The position numbers and the translations under genes were made by a program. The notes under the pieces are model-generated. The model worked only from the letters and a program-made list of their open reading frames with translations, had not been told where the DNA came from and did no database searches. Positions 7,908 through 8,112 of a DNA stretch of 8,112 bases are shown in pieces (positions within the stretch are counted from its first letter, which is position 1; the number at the start of each line of letters is the position of its first letter). Source of the stretch: Acidimicrobiaceae bacterium (GTDB lineage Bacteria; Actinomycetota; Acidimicrobiia; Acidimicrobiales; Ilumatobacteraceae); assembly GCA_003455715.1 (NCBI GenBank), contig DMQJ01000292.1:1-8112 (forward strand). Direction: 5' to 3'.

Positions 7908-7911
7908 CCCT
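7908..7911 (-). promoter_or_regulatory. Weak ribosome binding site for the VIT-family transporter
   Basis: AGGG on the minus strand, eight bases before the ATG at 7899. It overlaps the TAG stop codon (7912-7910) of the preceding gene, which suggests the transporter is translated by ribosomes finishing the DHOD-like frame. Confidence 0.4.
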
Positions 7912-8112
7912 ACCGATGCGAACCCGGAACCCAGCTGTGCAGCACCTGGTAGTAGTTCGCGCGCTCGTACACCTGCGGGTCGGGAACGTTCCGACGGCTC
8001 ACGCTGCCCCGTAGCTCGCCCACCGTCTCGTAGTCGCGATCGAGCATCCACTCGCGGAGGTAGCGCTCCATCGCGCCGATGTGTTCGGGGCCGTGGTGCA
8101 GGAGTGCTGCAG
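7910..8112 (-). CDS. Dihydroorotate dehydrogenase-like protein, C-terminal fragment (5' end off the right edge)
   Basis: Only the last 66 codons plus two bases are inside the window, ending at TAG 7912-7910. The visible protein runs from AALLHHGPEHIGAMERYLREW to the tail VLHSWVPGSHR. The combination of GPEHIG, an ExYLREWM helix, a TVGELRGSVSRR segment and DPQVYERANYYQVLHSW is, from memory, the C-terminal signature of the dihydroorotate dehydrogenase-like (COG0167-related) FMN proteins. These are often distinct from the true pyrimidine pathway enzyme and sometimes sit near pyruvate:ferredoxin oxidoreductase genes. The FMN-binding barrel core lies outside the window, so activity cannot be judged. 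It reads into the VIT-family gene with a ten-base gap. Confidence 0.72.
   Translation of the reverse strand, partial: AALLHHGPEHIGAMERYLREWMLDRDYETVGELRGSVSRRNVPDPQVYERANYYQVLHSWVPGSHR

Overview
The window is high-GC DNA, roughly two thirds G+C by eye, and every gene I can support lies on the minus strand. It looks like an actinomycete chromosome. The class Acidimicrobiia is a reasonable guess, because the C-terminal 'DTRP ... VDVTGY' domains of the large secreted protein are, from memory, common in actinobacteria of that kind. No RNA gene, insertion sequence, CRISPR array or phage gene is visible.

Layout in the direction of transcription (right to left): (1) 8112-7910, the last 66 codons of a dihydroorotate dehydrogenase-like flavoprotein; (2) 7899-7204, a complete VIT/CCC1-family iron/manganese transporter; (3) 7182-5881, a DAO-family FAD-dependent amine oxidase related to sarcosine oxidase. 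These three are 10 and 21 bases apart and probably form one operon. (4) A 60-base gap (5821-5880) holds a cluster of TGAGTA/TACTCA inverted repeats. (5) 5820-2035 encodes a 1261-residue secreted protein with 14 RCC1-type propeller blades and three tandem 122-residue C-terminal domains. (6) After a 70-base gap come a GlpA-like FAD oxidoreductase with a C-terminal BFD [2Fe-2S] domain (1964-519) and a second FAD/NAD(P)-dependent oxidoreductase (522 to beyond the left edge). Their stop and start codons overlap as ATGA.

The metabolic genes are mainly flavoenzymes. The left pair looks like a two-subunit dehydrogenase module: GlpA-like protein plus pyridine-nucleotide-type oxidoreductase. The right set pairs an amine oxidase and a DHOD-like enzyme with an iron exporter or sequestration transporter. 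The RCC1 protein between them is most likely an independent unit.

The most distinctive object is the RCC1 protein. Apart from two cysteines in the signal region, all 34 of its cysteines fall into 17 regularly spaced pairs: one pair per blade and one per C-terminal domain. This suggests a disulfide-laddered extracellular double propeller. I see no convincing new defence or mobile system.
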